Shown here: in pieces, positions 1 through 5,809 of the stretch | Layout of the letters: each line of letters opens with the position of its first letter | How positions within the stretch are numbered: the stretch's first letter is position 1 | From: Bacillota bacterium | GTDB taxonomy: Bacteria; Bacillota_E; Symbiobacteriia; Symbiobacteriales; Symbiobacteriaceae | DNA: 6,197 nt | Direction: 5' to 3' | Assembly: GCA_003242675.1 (NCBI GenBank) | Contig: QGVE01000145.1 | Coordinates: 1-6,197, forward strand | The notes under the pieces: generated by a model | Databases searched by the model: none | The model's input: the letters and a program-made list of their open reading frames with translations, nothing else | What the model was told of the DNA's origin: nothing | Made by a program: the position numbers and the translations under genes

Positions 1-464
1 CCTTCGTGCCGTTCCCCAGCGTCCGGCTCGTGGGGACGGAGGCCGGGGGCCTGGGGCTGGCGAGCGGCAAGCACGGGGCGACGCTGAGCGGCGGCGGGGA
101 GGTGGGCGTCTTCCACGGCGCCCGCACCTACCTGCTGCAGGACGCGTACGGGCAGGTGCAGGAGGCCCACTCCATCTCCGCCGGCCTGGACTACCCCGGC
201 GTGGGTCCCGAGCACGCCTACCTGCGGGACACCGGCCGGGCCGAGTACGTGGCGGTCACCGACGAGGAGGCCCTGCAGGGGATGCAGTGGCTCTGCCGGA
301 CCGAGGGGATCATCCCGGCCCTGGAGTCCAGCCACGCCGTGTACTACGGGGTCAGGCTGGCCGCGGAGATGGACCGGGACCAGATCGTGGTCATCAACCT
401 GTCGGGCCGGGGCGACAAGGACATGGCCGAGGTGGCCCGCATCCTGGGGGGTGGGGGAGCATGA
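1..464 (+). CDS. trpB: Tryptophan synthase beta subunit, C-terminal part (5' end outside window)
   Basis: The beta subunit condenses indole, channelled from the alpha subunit, with L-serine to make L-tryptophan using PLP in the cytoplasmic alpha2beta2 complex. The window begins inside the gene; the first whole codon is at base 3. About 153 C-terminal residues are visible, and the PLP-lysine region and the Gly-rich phosphate loop lie upstream. Family signatures that can be read include [51 protein letters not shown] and LSGRGDKD; the Ser of the last motif contacts the PLP ring nitrogen in known structures. The C-terminus ends normally in a Gly-rich tail. The TGA stop overlaps the ATG of trpA (ATGA), so the two subunits are probably translationally coupled. 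Identity is secure; only the N-terminal part is unseen. Confidence 0.97.
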   Translation, partial: FVPFPSVRLVGTEAGGLGLASGKHGATLSGGGEVGVFHGARTYLLQDAYGQVQEAHSISAGLDYPGVGPEHAYLRDTGRAEYVAVTDEEALQGMQWLCRTEGIIPALESSHAVYYGVRLAAEMDRDQIVVINLSGRGDKDMAEVARILGGGGA

Positions 465-1300
465 GCCGCATCGCGGACTGCTTCGCCGCCCTGCGCAGCC
501 GGGGGGAGAAGGGGCTGATCGCCTACCTCGCGGCGGGCGACCCCTCCCTGGCGACGACGCGCAAGCTGGTGCACGCCCTGGCGGAGGCCGGGGTGGACAT
601 GGTGGAGCTGGGCCTGCCCTTCTCCGACCCGCTGGCGGACGGCCCGGTCATCCAGGCGGCCAGCCAGCGGGCGCTGGCGGCCGGCGCGAACACCGACAAC
701 GTGCTGGAGCTGGTGGCCGCCCTGCGCGCGGACGGGCTGCGGATCCCGCTCCTGATCATGACGTACTACAACCTGGTGCTGCGCCCGGGGGTGGAGAACT
801 TCTGCCGCCGGGCCGCCGAGGCCGGCGTCGACGGCCTCATCCTCCCCGACGTCCCGGTGGAGGAGAGCGGCGAGATCCGGGCCGCGGCGGAGCCGGTGGG
901 GCTCGACGTCATCCAGTTTGTGGCGCCGACCTCGCCGCCGGAGCGGATCCGGCAGGCGGCGAGGCTTGCCCGGGGGTTCATCTACGCCGTCTCGTCCACG
1001 GGGGTCACCGGCATGCGGGACCGGCTGCCGCCGCAGCTGACCGCGCTGGTCGAGGCGGTGAAGGCGGTCACCGACACGCCGGTCGCGGTGGGCTTCGGGA
1101 TCTCCCGGCCCGAGCAGGTGCGGCAGGTGACGGCGGTGGCCGACGCCGCCATCGTCGGATCGGCGTTCGTGCGCCACTGCGGCGAGGGGCTGCCGGAGCA
1201 CGAGCTCATCGAGCGGGTGCGGATCCTGGCCGAGGAGCTGAAGGCGGGGACGCGGCCGGCGCGGGGATGGGAAGGCCTGTTTGCGCAAAACGGGGCTTGA
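461..1300 (+). CDS. trpA: Tryptophan synthase alpha subunit
   Basis: The alpha subunit cleaves indole-3-glycerol phosphate to indole and glyceraldehyde 3-phosphate, and indole passes to TrpB. The 279-residue product has normal length for this TIM-barrel family. The catalytic acids are present at the same numbers as in the E. coli enzyme: E49 in [10 protein letters not shown] and D60 in PLADGP. Other signatures are YLAAGDP near residue 22, [19 protein letters not shown], the mobile-loop region [12 protein letters not shown], and the phosphate-binding GFGIS and VGSAF strands. I chose the ATG at 461 because it overlaps the trpB stop, follows a GGGGGAG purine run, and gives the usual N-terminus ([11 protein letters not shown]). 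Reading the same frame further upstream gives only Arg/Pro/Gly-rich shadow sequence. It is the last gene of the trp operon here, and its TGA stop is shared with the -35 box of the next promoter. No separate intrinsic terminator lies between trpA and that promoter. Confidence 0.97.
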   Translation: MSRIADCFAALRSRGEKGLIAYLAAGDPSLATTRKLVHALAEAGVDMVELGLPFSDPLADGPVIQAASQRALAAGANTDNVLELVAALRADGLRIPLLIMTYYNLVLRPGVENFCRRAAEAGVDGLILPDVPVEESGEIRAAAEPVGLDVIQFVAPTSPPERIRQAARLARGFIYAVSSTGVTGMRDRLPPQLTALVEAVKAVTDTPVAVGFGISRPEQVRQVTAVADAAIVGSAFVRHCGEGLPEHELIERVRILAEELKAGTRPARGWEGLFAQNGA

Positions 1301-1325
1301 CGGCGGCGCGGTGCCGGTGTAAACT
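1297..1325 (+). promoter_or_regulatory. Predicted sigma-A promoter of the aroF-tyrA-aroA unit
   Basis: TTGACG (1297-1302) is separated by 17 bases from TAAACT (1320-1325). They match TTGACA at 5 of 6 and TATAAT at 4 of 6 positions, with ideal spacing. The trpA stop codon (1298-1300) lies within the -35 box. The predicted start of transcription, near 1332, is just ahead of the first paired segment of the T-box leader, which is where a T-box promoter should be. The call is inferred from sequence only. Confidence 0.72.
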
Positions 1326-1586
1326 CGGCGTTAACATGGTAAAGCGATGAGCGGGAGAAGTAGACCCAATGCCGGAGGCTGCAGAGAGCCAGCGGGCGGT
1401 GCAAGCTGGCGCCGAAGGTGGGATCGAATACACCCGCGAGCGCAGGCTGAAAGGCCAGCTTCGGGATTCGGCCGCGGCGGCCGGCCCGGGCCGGTCGAGT
1501 AGGTACGCCGGCACGCCCCCGTTATCACGGGCGGAGGGGATGACTGTCCCCGGCAACGAGTGGGTCCGCTTTACGGCGGGCCAAGC

Positions 1587-1623
1587 AGGGTGGTACCACG
1601 AAAGCCTTTCGGCTTCCGTCCCT
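1587..1623 (+). promoter_or_regulatory. T-box antiterminator helix
   Basis: AGGG (1587-1590) pairs with CCCT (1620-1623), flanking the seven-base bulge TGGTACC (1591-1597). Above it, ACG (1598-1600) pairs with CGT (1617-1619), and AAGCC (1602-1606) pairs with GGCTT (1611-1615) around a TTTC loop. The TGGT in the bulge is the site that reads the free NCCA end of the tRNA. Its fourth base T expects discriminator A. Bases 1611-1622 are shared with the terminator, so only one of the two structures can form. Confidence 0.9.
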
Positions 1624-1650
1624 ACGCGGGATGGAAGCCGTTTTGATTTC
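1611..1650 (+). terminator. Intrinsic terminator of the T-box leader
   Basis: GGCTTCCGTCCC (1611-1622) pairs with GGGATGGAAGCC (1628-1639) to give a 12-bp stem with one G-U pair and a TACGC loop. It is followed by the T-rich tract TTTTGATTT (1641-1649). Its 5' arm is the 3' arm of the antiterminator, the standard T-box switch. When tRNA-Tyr is charged this hairpin should stop transcription before aroF. Confidence 0.93.
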
Positions 1651-1685
1651 CCGTGAAACCAGCAGGAAGGGCGAGGTGTTGAGCG

Positions 1686-2726
1686 GTGATCATCGTCATG
1701 CGCAAGGACGCCACACAGGCGCAGATCAACGAGGTCGTGGAGCGGGTTCGCGCAGCGGGATTCGGCGTGCACCTCTCCCAGGGGGAGGAGCGGACCATCA
1801 TCGGGGCGATCGGCGGCGACCGGCGGCTCCTGGCGGACCTGAACCTGGAGGCCGCCCCCGGCGTCGAGCGGGTGACCCCGATCTCGAAGCCCTACAAGCT
1901 GGCTTCGCGGGACTTCCACCCGGAGGACACGGTGATCCGCGTCGGCGGGGCGACGGTGGGGGGCAGCGACTTCTGGGTCGTAGCCGGGCCCTGTTCGGTG
2001 GAGGGCCGGGAGCCACTATTGGAGGCGGCCCGCCTGGTGCGGGACGGGGGCGCGCACGCCCTCAGGGCCGGCGCCTTCAAGCCCCGGACCAGCCCGTACT
2101 CCTTCCAGGGCCTGGGCAAGGAGGGCCTGAAGTATCTGGCCGAGGCCAGGGCGGTCACCGGCCTGCCCGTCGTCACCGAGGTGATGGACACCCGGGACGT
2201 GGAGCTGGTCGCCGAGTACGCCGACGTGCTGCAGATCGGCACCCGCAACATGCAGAACTTCAGCCTGCTCCGGGAGGTCGGCCGGGTCAACAAGCCGGTG
2301 CTGCTGAAGCGGGGCATGTCGGCCACGATCGAGGAGTGGCTGATGGCCGCCGAGTACGTGATGAGCGAGGGGAACCACCAGGTGATCCTGTGCGAGCGGG
2401 GCGTGCGCACCTTTGAGACGGCCACCCGCAACACGCTGGACCTGTCCGCCGTGGCGGTGGCCAAGTCGCTCACCCACCTGCCGGTGGTGGTGGACCCCAG
2501 CCACGGCGTGGGCAAGCGGGACTTCGTGGTGGCGCTCGCCCGGGCCGCCGCGGCCGTCGGGGCGGACGGGATCCTGGTCGAGGTGCACCCGCGGCCGGAC
2601 GAGGCCAAGTCCGACGCCGCCCAGACCATCGGCCCGGCCGCCTTCCACCAGATGATGCACGATGTGGCGGCCATCCTGCAGGTCCTGGGGCGGCGGCTGC
2701 CGGCCGCTGCGGCCGTCCATGTCTAG
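1686..2726 (+). CDS. aroF: 3-deoxy-7-phosphoheptulonate (DAHP) synthase with N-terminal regulatory domain
   Basis: This enzyme condenses phosphoenolpyruvate with erythrose 4-phosphate to DAHP, the first step of the shikimate pathway. The 346-residue protein is the type I-beta form with an N-terminal ferredoxin/ACT-like domain (about residues 1-70, from MIIVMRK through LSQGEERTIIGAIG), as in the tyrosine-inhibited Thermotoga maritima enzyme. The catalytic barrel shows AGPCSVEG, KPRTSPYSFQGLG, TEVMD, DVLQIGTRNMQNF, LKRG, LCERGVRTFE and DPSHGVGKR. The expected metal ligands are C103, H273, E299 and D310, each one residue on from those of the Thermotoga enzyme. The start is GTG at 1686, seven bases after GAGGTG (1673-1678); it gives the usual family N-terminus, whereas the in-frame ATG four codons later would trim the first strand. 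Synthesis is controlled by the Tyr T-box, and allosteric inhibition through the N-terminal domain is likely but inferred. It overlaps tyrA by eight bases. Confidence 0.96.
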   Translation: MIIVMRKDATQAQINEVVERVRAAGFGVHLSQGEERTIIGAIGGDRRLLADLNLEAAPGVERVTPISKPYKLASRDFHPEDTVIRVGGATVGGSDFWVVAGPCSVEGREPLLEAARLVRDGGAHALRAGAFKPRTSPYSFQGLGKEGLKYLAEARAVTGLPVVTEVMDTRDVELVAEYADVLQIGTRNMQNFSLLREVGRVNKPVLLKRGMSATIEEWLMAAEYVMSEGNHQVILCERGVRTFETATRNTLDLSAVAVAKSLTHLPVVVDPSHGVGKRDFVVALARAAAAVGADGILVEVHPRPDEAKSDAAQTIGPAAFHQMMHDVAAILQVLGRRLPAAAAVHV

Positions 2727-3639
2727 CGGCTTTGGCACCGTCGTCATCTGGGGCGTCGGCCTGATCGGCGGCTCCATCGGCATGGCCCTGCGGCAGCGGG
2801 GCCTTGCCGACGAGGTGATCGGCATCGGGAGGCCGAAGAGTATCCCCGGCGCACCGGCCGCTTCCTTCCCGGGCGGCGCCGGGGAAGTGCCGGAGGCGGT
2901 GCGGCTCGGGGCGGTGGACCGCATGGCGACCCACCCCGAAGCCGCCCTCGCCCGGGCCGATCTGGTGATCCTGGCCATGCCGGTCCAGGTCATGATCGAC
3001 CTGGCCCCGCAGGCGGCCCCGCTCTTCCGGCCGGGCACGATCGTCACCGACGTGGCGTCGGTGAAGGCGGCGGTGGTGGCGGCGTGGGAGCGGCACCTGC
3101 CGGACGGCGTCGCGTTTGTGGGCGGCCACCCGATGTTCGGCCGGGAGCGCTCGGGCGTCGCCTTCGCCTCCGCCGACCTCATCCCCGGCTGCCGCTGGGT
3201 GCTGACCCCGGGGGAGCGGAGCGGCCGCGGCGTCGCACCGCTGGAGCGGGTCCGGGAGCTGGTACTGGCCCTCGGCGCCGAGCCGGTGGTGATGTCCCCG
3301 GCGGAGCACGACCGCTGCGTCGCCGGGGCGTCCCACCTGCCCCAGCTGGTGGCCACGGCCCTGGCCGCCGCGGCGCTGGACCTGGACGAAGCCCAGCCCG
3401 GCACCCTGAACCTCGCCGCCGGCGGCTTCCGGGACGCGACCCGCATCGCCGACAGCCCCGCGGCCCTGTGGCACGAGATCTGGGCCAACAACCGGCCCGC
3501 GCTGCGGGCGGCGGTCGCGGCATTCCGGGGCGTGCTGGACGAGCTGGAGGCGGCGATCGAGGCCGGCGACTACGAGGCCCTGGCTGCGGTGTTCGACCGG
3601 GCGCACGCCGCCCGCCGGCGGGTGAGCGGGCGGTCGTAG
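2719..3639 (+). CDS. tyrA: Prephenate (or arogenate) dehydrogenase, short form without ACT domain
   Basis: TyrA oxidatively decarboxylates prephenate to 4-hydroxyphenylpyruvate (or arogenate to tyrosine), the committed step to tyrosine. The 306-residue product has an N-terminal Rossmann domain with GVGLIGGS (residues 12-19), then TDVASVK, the catalytic GGHPMFGRERSG (H137), GASHLPQLVA and GFRDATRIADSP, all hallmarks of the family, and a C-terminal helical dimerisation domain. It stops there, lacking the C-terminal ACT domain found in Bacillus subtilis TyrA. After the second Rossmann strand it reads VIGIGRP (about 33-39), with no Asp at the position that usually binds the NAD ribose. A Pro/Gly/Ala-rich insertion of roughly a dozen residues follows (about 41-58). 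I took the ATG at 2719, which overlaps the aroF stop, because it puts the glycine motif at the normal distance. There is no clear Shine-Dalgarno, so coupling to aroF translation is likely. A GTG at 2662 would add an atypical Arg/Gly-rich stretch. Prephenate versus arogenate preference cannot be read. Confidence 0.94.
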   Translation: MSSGFGTVVIWGVGLIGGSIGMALRQRGLADEVIGIGRPKSIPGAPAASFPGGAGEVPEAVRLGAVDRMATHPEAALARADLVILAMPVQVMIDLAPQAAPLFRPGTIVTDVASVKAAVVAAWERHLPDGVAFVGGHPMFGRERSGVAFASADLIPGCRWVLTPGERSGRGVAPLERVRELVLALGAEPVVMSPAEHDRCVAGASHLPQLVATALAAAALDLDEAQPGTLNLAAGGFRDATRIADSPAALWHEIWANNRPALRAAVAAFRGVLDELEAAIEAGDYEALAAVFDRAHAARRRVSGRS

Positions 3640-3749
3640 GCGGTGGGGCCGGGACCGGCGCGATGGCCGGGGAGGGGCAACGAGGATACGTGAGGCCGGC
3701 GGGCCCCGGGCCGGCCGCCGCGCGGGAGCAGCGAGGAAGGAGTGATTCC
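3640..3749 (+). other. tyrA-aroA spacer with a GC-rich hairpin
   Basis: This 110-base gap breaks an otherwise overlapping operon. GGCCGGC (3694-3700) can pair with GCCGGCC (3710-3716) around a nine-base loop. No T tract follows, so it does not look like an intrinsic terminator. I saw no convincing promoter and no small gene with a ribosome-binding site. The spacer ends in a near-perfect Shine-Dalgarno, AAGGAG (3737-3742), seven bases before the aroA ATG. The hairpin could be an mRNA processing or stability element, or simply chance in GC-rich DNA. Confidence 0.4.
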
Positions 3750-5042
3750 ATGGACGTCAGGGTGTACCCGGCCGGGCGACTCGAGGGCGTGGTGAACCCG
3801 CCGTCGTCCAAGAACTACACGACCCGCTACCTGCTCGCCGCCGCCCTGGCGGAGGGCGAGTCGCTCATCCGCCACCCGGCCGAGAGCGAGGACGCCGCGG
3901 CGCTGAAGCGCTGCCTTGCGGACCTGGGTGCGGTGCTCATCCCCGACGGGGAGCACCTGCGGGTGCGCGGCTTCGGCGCCCGCCCCCGCAACCCGGGGAC
4001 GCTCAACCCCGGCAACGCCGGGGCAGTGCTGCGCTTCCTGATGGCGGTCTGCGCCGCCACGCTGGATGAGATCACGTTCGTGACCGACTACGCCGAGTCC
4101 CTGGGCCGGCGGCCGCAGGGCGACCTGCTGGACGCGCTCGCGCAGCTCGGGGCCAGGGCCGAGAGCCGGGACGGGAAGCTGCCGATCACCCTCCGCACCG
4201 CCGGCCGGCTGCGCGGCGGCACCGTGCGGGTGAGCGGTTCGGTGTCCAGCCAGTACACGTCCGCCCTGCTCTTCGCCGCGCCGCTGATCGGGGAGGACGT
4301 GACGATCGAGGTCACGGGCGAACTGAAGTCCCGCCCCGCCGTCCGCCAGACCCTGCAGGTGCTCCGGGAGGCGGGGATCCGGGTGGAGGCCAGCGACGAC
4401 CTGCGCCGGTTCCACGTCCCCGGCGGGCAGCGCTACCAGCCCCGGGAGTACACCGTGCCCGGCGACTACCCCGGCGCCGCCGCCCTCATGGCCGCGGCCG
4501 CCGTGGTGCCCTCGGACGTGACGATCCCCCGGCTCTTCCGGGACGAGCAGGGGGAGCGGCAGGCGGTGGACGTGCTGGCGGCGATGGGGGCGGATATCAC
4601 CCACGACGGCCAGCAGGTGCGGATCCGGGGGGGCCGGCCCCTCCGGGGCGGGCGGTTCGACGGGGATCCCTTCACCGACGCCGTGCTGGCCCTGGCTGCG
4701 GCCGCGGTCCTGGCGGAGGGGGAGACGGTCTTCTATAATGTAGAGAATCTGCGCTACAAGGAGTGCGACCGGATCTCCGACTACCGGGCCGAGCTGAGCA
4801 AGCTCGGCGCCCGGGTGGAGGAGGAGCGGGACAAGCTGATCATCCGCGGCCGCCCCGAGGGGGTTGAGGGCGGCGTGACGGTGGAGAGCCGCATCGACCA
4901 CCGGGTGATCATGGGGCTCACGATCGTCTCCCTGCGGGCCCGGGAGCCGGTGGTGATCCGGGACGCGCACCACGTGGCGAAGTCGTACCCGGCCTTCTTC
5001 GCCGACCTGCGCAGCCTGGGCGCGCGGGTGGAGGAGCTGTGA
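3750..5042 (+). CDS. aroA: 3-phosphoshikimate 1-carboxyvinyltransferase (EPSP synthase), atypical pocket
   Basis: EPSP synthase transfers the enolpyruvyl group of PEP to shikimate 3-phosphate; it is the target of glyphosate. The 430-residue length is normal for this two-domain fold. By motif alignment to E. coli numbering the catalytic set is kept: K21 (K22), R26 (R27), G91 (G96), R95 (R100), S166-S167-Q168 (SSQ 169-171), D310 (D313), K337-E338 (K340-E341), H384-R385 and K411. Several usually conserved neighbours differ: the first loop reads PSSKNYTTR instead of PGSKS, the PEP loop reads NAGAVLRFL instead of NAGTAMRPL, and A197 replaces the S3P-contacting Y200. The ATG at 3750 follows AAGGAG with a seven-base spacer; in-frame sequence further upstream is an out-of-frame reading of tyrA. 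A MurA-type enzyme is unlikely given the motifs and the aroF-tyrA context. The gene is probably transcribed from the T-box leader. Confidence 0.93.
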   Translation: MDVRVYPAGRLEGVVNPPSSKNYTTRYLLAAALAEGESLIRHPAESEDAAALKRCLADLGAVLIPDGEHLRVRGFGARPRNPGTLNPGNAGAVLRFLMAVCAATLDEITFVTDYAESLGRRPQGDLLDALAQLGARAESRDGKLPITLRTAGRLRGGTVRVSGSVSSQYTSALLFAAPLIGEDVTIEVTGELKSRPAVRQTLQVLREAGIRVEASDDLRRFHVPGGQRYQPREYTVPGDYPGAAALMAAAAVVPSDVTIPRLFRDEQGERQAVDVLAAMGADITHDGQQVRIRGGRPLRGGRFDGDPFTDAVLALAAAAVLAEGETVFYNVENLRYKECDRISDYRAELSKLGARVEEERDKLIIRGRPEGVEGGVTVESRIDHRVIMGLTIVSLRAREPVVIRDAHHVAKSYPAFFADLRSLGARVEEL

Positions 5043-5141
5043 TGGGGCAGTCTGCTCACGCCGGAGGTGAGCGCAGCCGCCCCTCGCGCTGGCGGGAAGA
5101 GCCGCATCCCAGACAAATAAAACACGTTTGTTTGTTCTCCC
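5043..5141 (+). other. Gap after aroA with two inverted repeats
   Basis: GCTCAC (5054-5059) pairs with GTGAGC (5067-5072), forming a small hairpin soon after the aroA stop. ACAAATAAA (5113-5121) pairs with TTTGTTTGT (5127-5135) through nine pairs, one of them G-U, around an ACACG loop. This second element is a strikingly AT-rich patch in GC-rich DNA. Neither hairpin has the usual GC stem plus T tract, so a terminator for the aro operon is only possible. The AT-rich repeat may instead be a protein-binding site or an upstream element of the next promoter. Confidence 0.4.
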
Positions 5142-5179
5142 TTGCGAGACCCCAGAAGCGGCTGTTATCATGATCATAA
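5142..5179 (+). promoter_or_regulatory. Predicted promoter of the small membrane-protein gene, with overlapping imperfect palindrome
   Basis: TTGCGA (5142-5147) lies 18 bases before TATCAT (5166-5171), matching the sigma-A boxes at 4 of 6 and 5 of 6 positions. A start near 5178 would give a leader of about 27 bases before the GTG at 5205. The -10 box sits inside a 15-base imperfect inverted repeat centred on G5172 (5165-5179, one mismatched pair). That could be an operator, but no repressor family is recognisable from it. Confidence 0.5.
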
Positions 5180-5204
5180 ACGGCCCTTCTTGGGGGGATA
5201 GGGC

Positions 5205-5552
5205 GTGGACCGGCGGCTCTGGTGGAGGGCGCGCCTTTACCGGTGGGGGCAGGCGCACGACCGGTGGCTGCGTGTGGGGATGGTGCTGGGTTTTGCTGGG
5301 CTCGTGCTGACCCTGGCCTTGCGGATGATCGCCCCGCAGCTCTGGCCGGCGTGGCAGCTGCTCGTCATGGGCGGTTCGCTGGTGCTGGCCGGCGCGGGCC
5401 ACGCGCTGCTGGGGGAGCAGACGACGGTGGCCGCCTACGCGCGGGGCGAGAGCGACCAGTTTCCGGCGATCTCCCGGCTGGCCAGCGGACTCCTCGCGTC
5501 GTTGGGCGGGGCCATCCTGGCCATGACGGGCCTGGCCACCATGATGGGCTGA
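5205..5552 (+). CDS. Small predicted membrane protein of unknown function (three helices)
   Basis: I do not recognise this 115-residue protein. The first 23 residues are rich in Arg and Trp (MDRRLWWRARLYRWG), suggesting a cytoplasmic, lipid-surface-binding N-terminus under the positive-inside rule. Three hydrophobic segments follow, at about residues 24-42, 50-69 and 92-113. A polar loop between the last two (about 70-91) contains GEQTTVAAYARGESDQFP. No catalytic or metal-binding motif is visible. The start is GTG at 5205, five bases after a GGGGGGAT purine run; no in-frame ATG precedes it. It has its own likely promoter and is closed by a strong terminator just downstream, so it looks like a single-gene transcription unit unrelated to the aro operon. 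Coding is supported by the ribosome-binding site, the coherent hydrophobicity pattern and the terminator position. Confidence 0.72.
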   Translation: MDRRLWWRARLYRWGQAHDRWLRVGMVLGFAGLVLTLALRMIAPQLWPAWQLLVMGGSLVLAGAGHALLGEQTTVAAYARGESDQFPAISRLASGLLASLGGAILAMTGLATMMG

Positions 5553-5569
5553 GCCATCGGGTGCACGAT

Positions 5570-5583
5570 CCAACGTAAGTTGG
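5570..5583 (+). other. Small hairpin with GTAA tetraloop ahead of the terminator
   Basis: CCAAC (5570-5574) pairs with GTTGG (5579-5583) around a GTAA loop, a member of the stable GNRA class in RNA. It sits only two bases before the main terminator stem. It may stabilise the mRNA 3' end or be incidental. Confidence 0.35.
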
Positions 5584-5585
5584 GG

Positions 5586-5622
5586 ACCGGAGGTTCCGTG
5601 CGGAACCTCCGGTTCGTTTTTT
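5586..5622 (+). terminator. Strong intrinsic terminator after the membrane-protein gene
   Basis: ACCGGAGGTTCC (5586-5597) and GGAACCTCCGGT (5602-5613) form a perfect 12-bp stem with a GTGC loop. It is followed three bases later by six T residues (5617-5622). It ends the transcript of the preceding gene and separates it from the sensor gene downstream. Confidence 0.95.
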
Positions 5623-5809
5623 GCCGCCTCCCGGGCGCCTGGGGGTTGAGCACTTACGCACCCGAATTTTCATTCATGGACTGACCTGAACATAGTCAGA
5701 AAGGATTATTGCCGGCCGGACCCAACCTGTGGCAATTTGCGAGGTAACAACTTGTCAACACCGTGACCTGTCCATTCCCCACGTGCTCCCCTGGTGCGGA
5801 GGTGTGACG
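5623..5809 (+). promoter_or_regulatory. Upstream region of the Aer-like sensor gene: weak promoter candidate and inverted repeats
   Basis: This stretch is clearly more AT-rich than the genes around it and has no convincing small gene. The best sigma-A candidate is CTGACC (5681-5686), 17 bases before GATTAT (5704-5709), each matching 4 of 6. No sigma-28 (flagellar-type) box was found. Inverted repeats present are CTGAC/GTCAG (5681-5685 with 5695-5699), ATTGCC/GGCAAT (5708-5713 with 5731-5736), and AGGTAAC/GTGACCT (5742-5748 with 5763-5769, one mismatch). No known riboswitch core was recognised. The region ends with GGAGGTG (5798-5804), the ribosome-binding site of the gene at 5810. Confidence 0.4.

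Larger units (their letters stand above)
1341..1650 (+). promoter_or_regulatory. T-box riboswitch leader, tyrosine (UAC) specifier, transcription-terminating type
   Basis: This leader binds uncharged tRNA and permits read-through when the cognate amino acid is scarce. Stem I base: GCGGG (1351-1355) pairs with CCCGC (1433-1437). The specifier loop has the loop-E pair AGTA (1359-1362) facing GAA (1426-1428). The triplet right after GAA is TAC (1429-1431), a Tyr codon, followed by A. The distal part has AGAGAG (1383-1388), the GCCAGC/GCTGGC helix (1388-1393 with 1405-1410) and a GGTGCAA loop. Stem III: GGTCCGC (1563-1569) pairs with GCGGGCC (1576-1582), with one G-U. The conserved T-box AGGGTGGTACC runs from 1587, and the bulge TGGT (1591-1594) can pair with an ACCA tRNA 3' end. 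Antiterminator and terminator are mutually exclusive. The tyrosine assignment is supported by the tyrA and aroF genes downstream. Confidence 0.95.

Noticed and set aside
1481..1494. Perfect 14-base palindrome CCGGCCCGGGCCGG as a possible operator
   Set aside because: It lies in the stem II region of the T-box, where GC pairing is expected, and is low in complexity.
1369..1656. Open frame within the T-box leader (MPEAAESQ start), possible leader peptide
   Set aside because: It runs through the conserved T-box stems and the terminator, lacks a Shine-Dalgarno site, and its sequence is dictated by RNA structure. T-box control needs no leader peptide.
4734..4739. Perfect TATAAT within aroA, suggesting an internal promoter
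   Set aside because: There is no acceptable -35 box 16-18 bases upstream (TGGCGG region), and the bases encode part of the conserved YNVENLRYKE stretch, so the match is explained by protein coding.
5128..5310. Short open frame rich in Gly and Trp overlapping the membrane-protein start
   Set aside because: It starts without a ribosome-binding site, crosses the predicted promoter, and is a different-frame reading of the gene at 5205.
3570..5573. Very long open frame on the minus strand opposite aroA
   Set aside because: It is a mirror of high-GC codon use: rich in Arg, Pro, His, Gln and Gly, with no recognisable motif, and fully covered by the well-supported aroA and the membrane-protein gene.
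5623..5809. Possible cyclic-di-GMP or other riboswitch ahead of the sensor gene
   Set aside because: I looked for the conserved GEMM-type core and tetraloop-receptor sequences and did not find them; only short inverted repeats are present.
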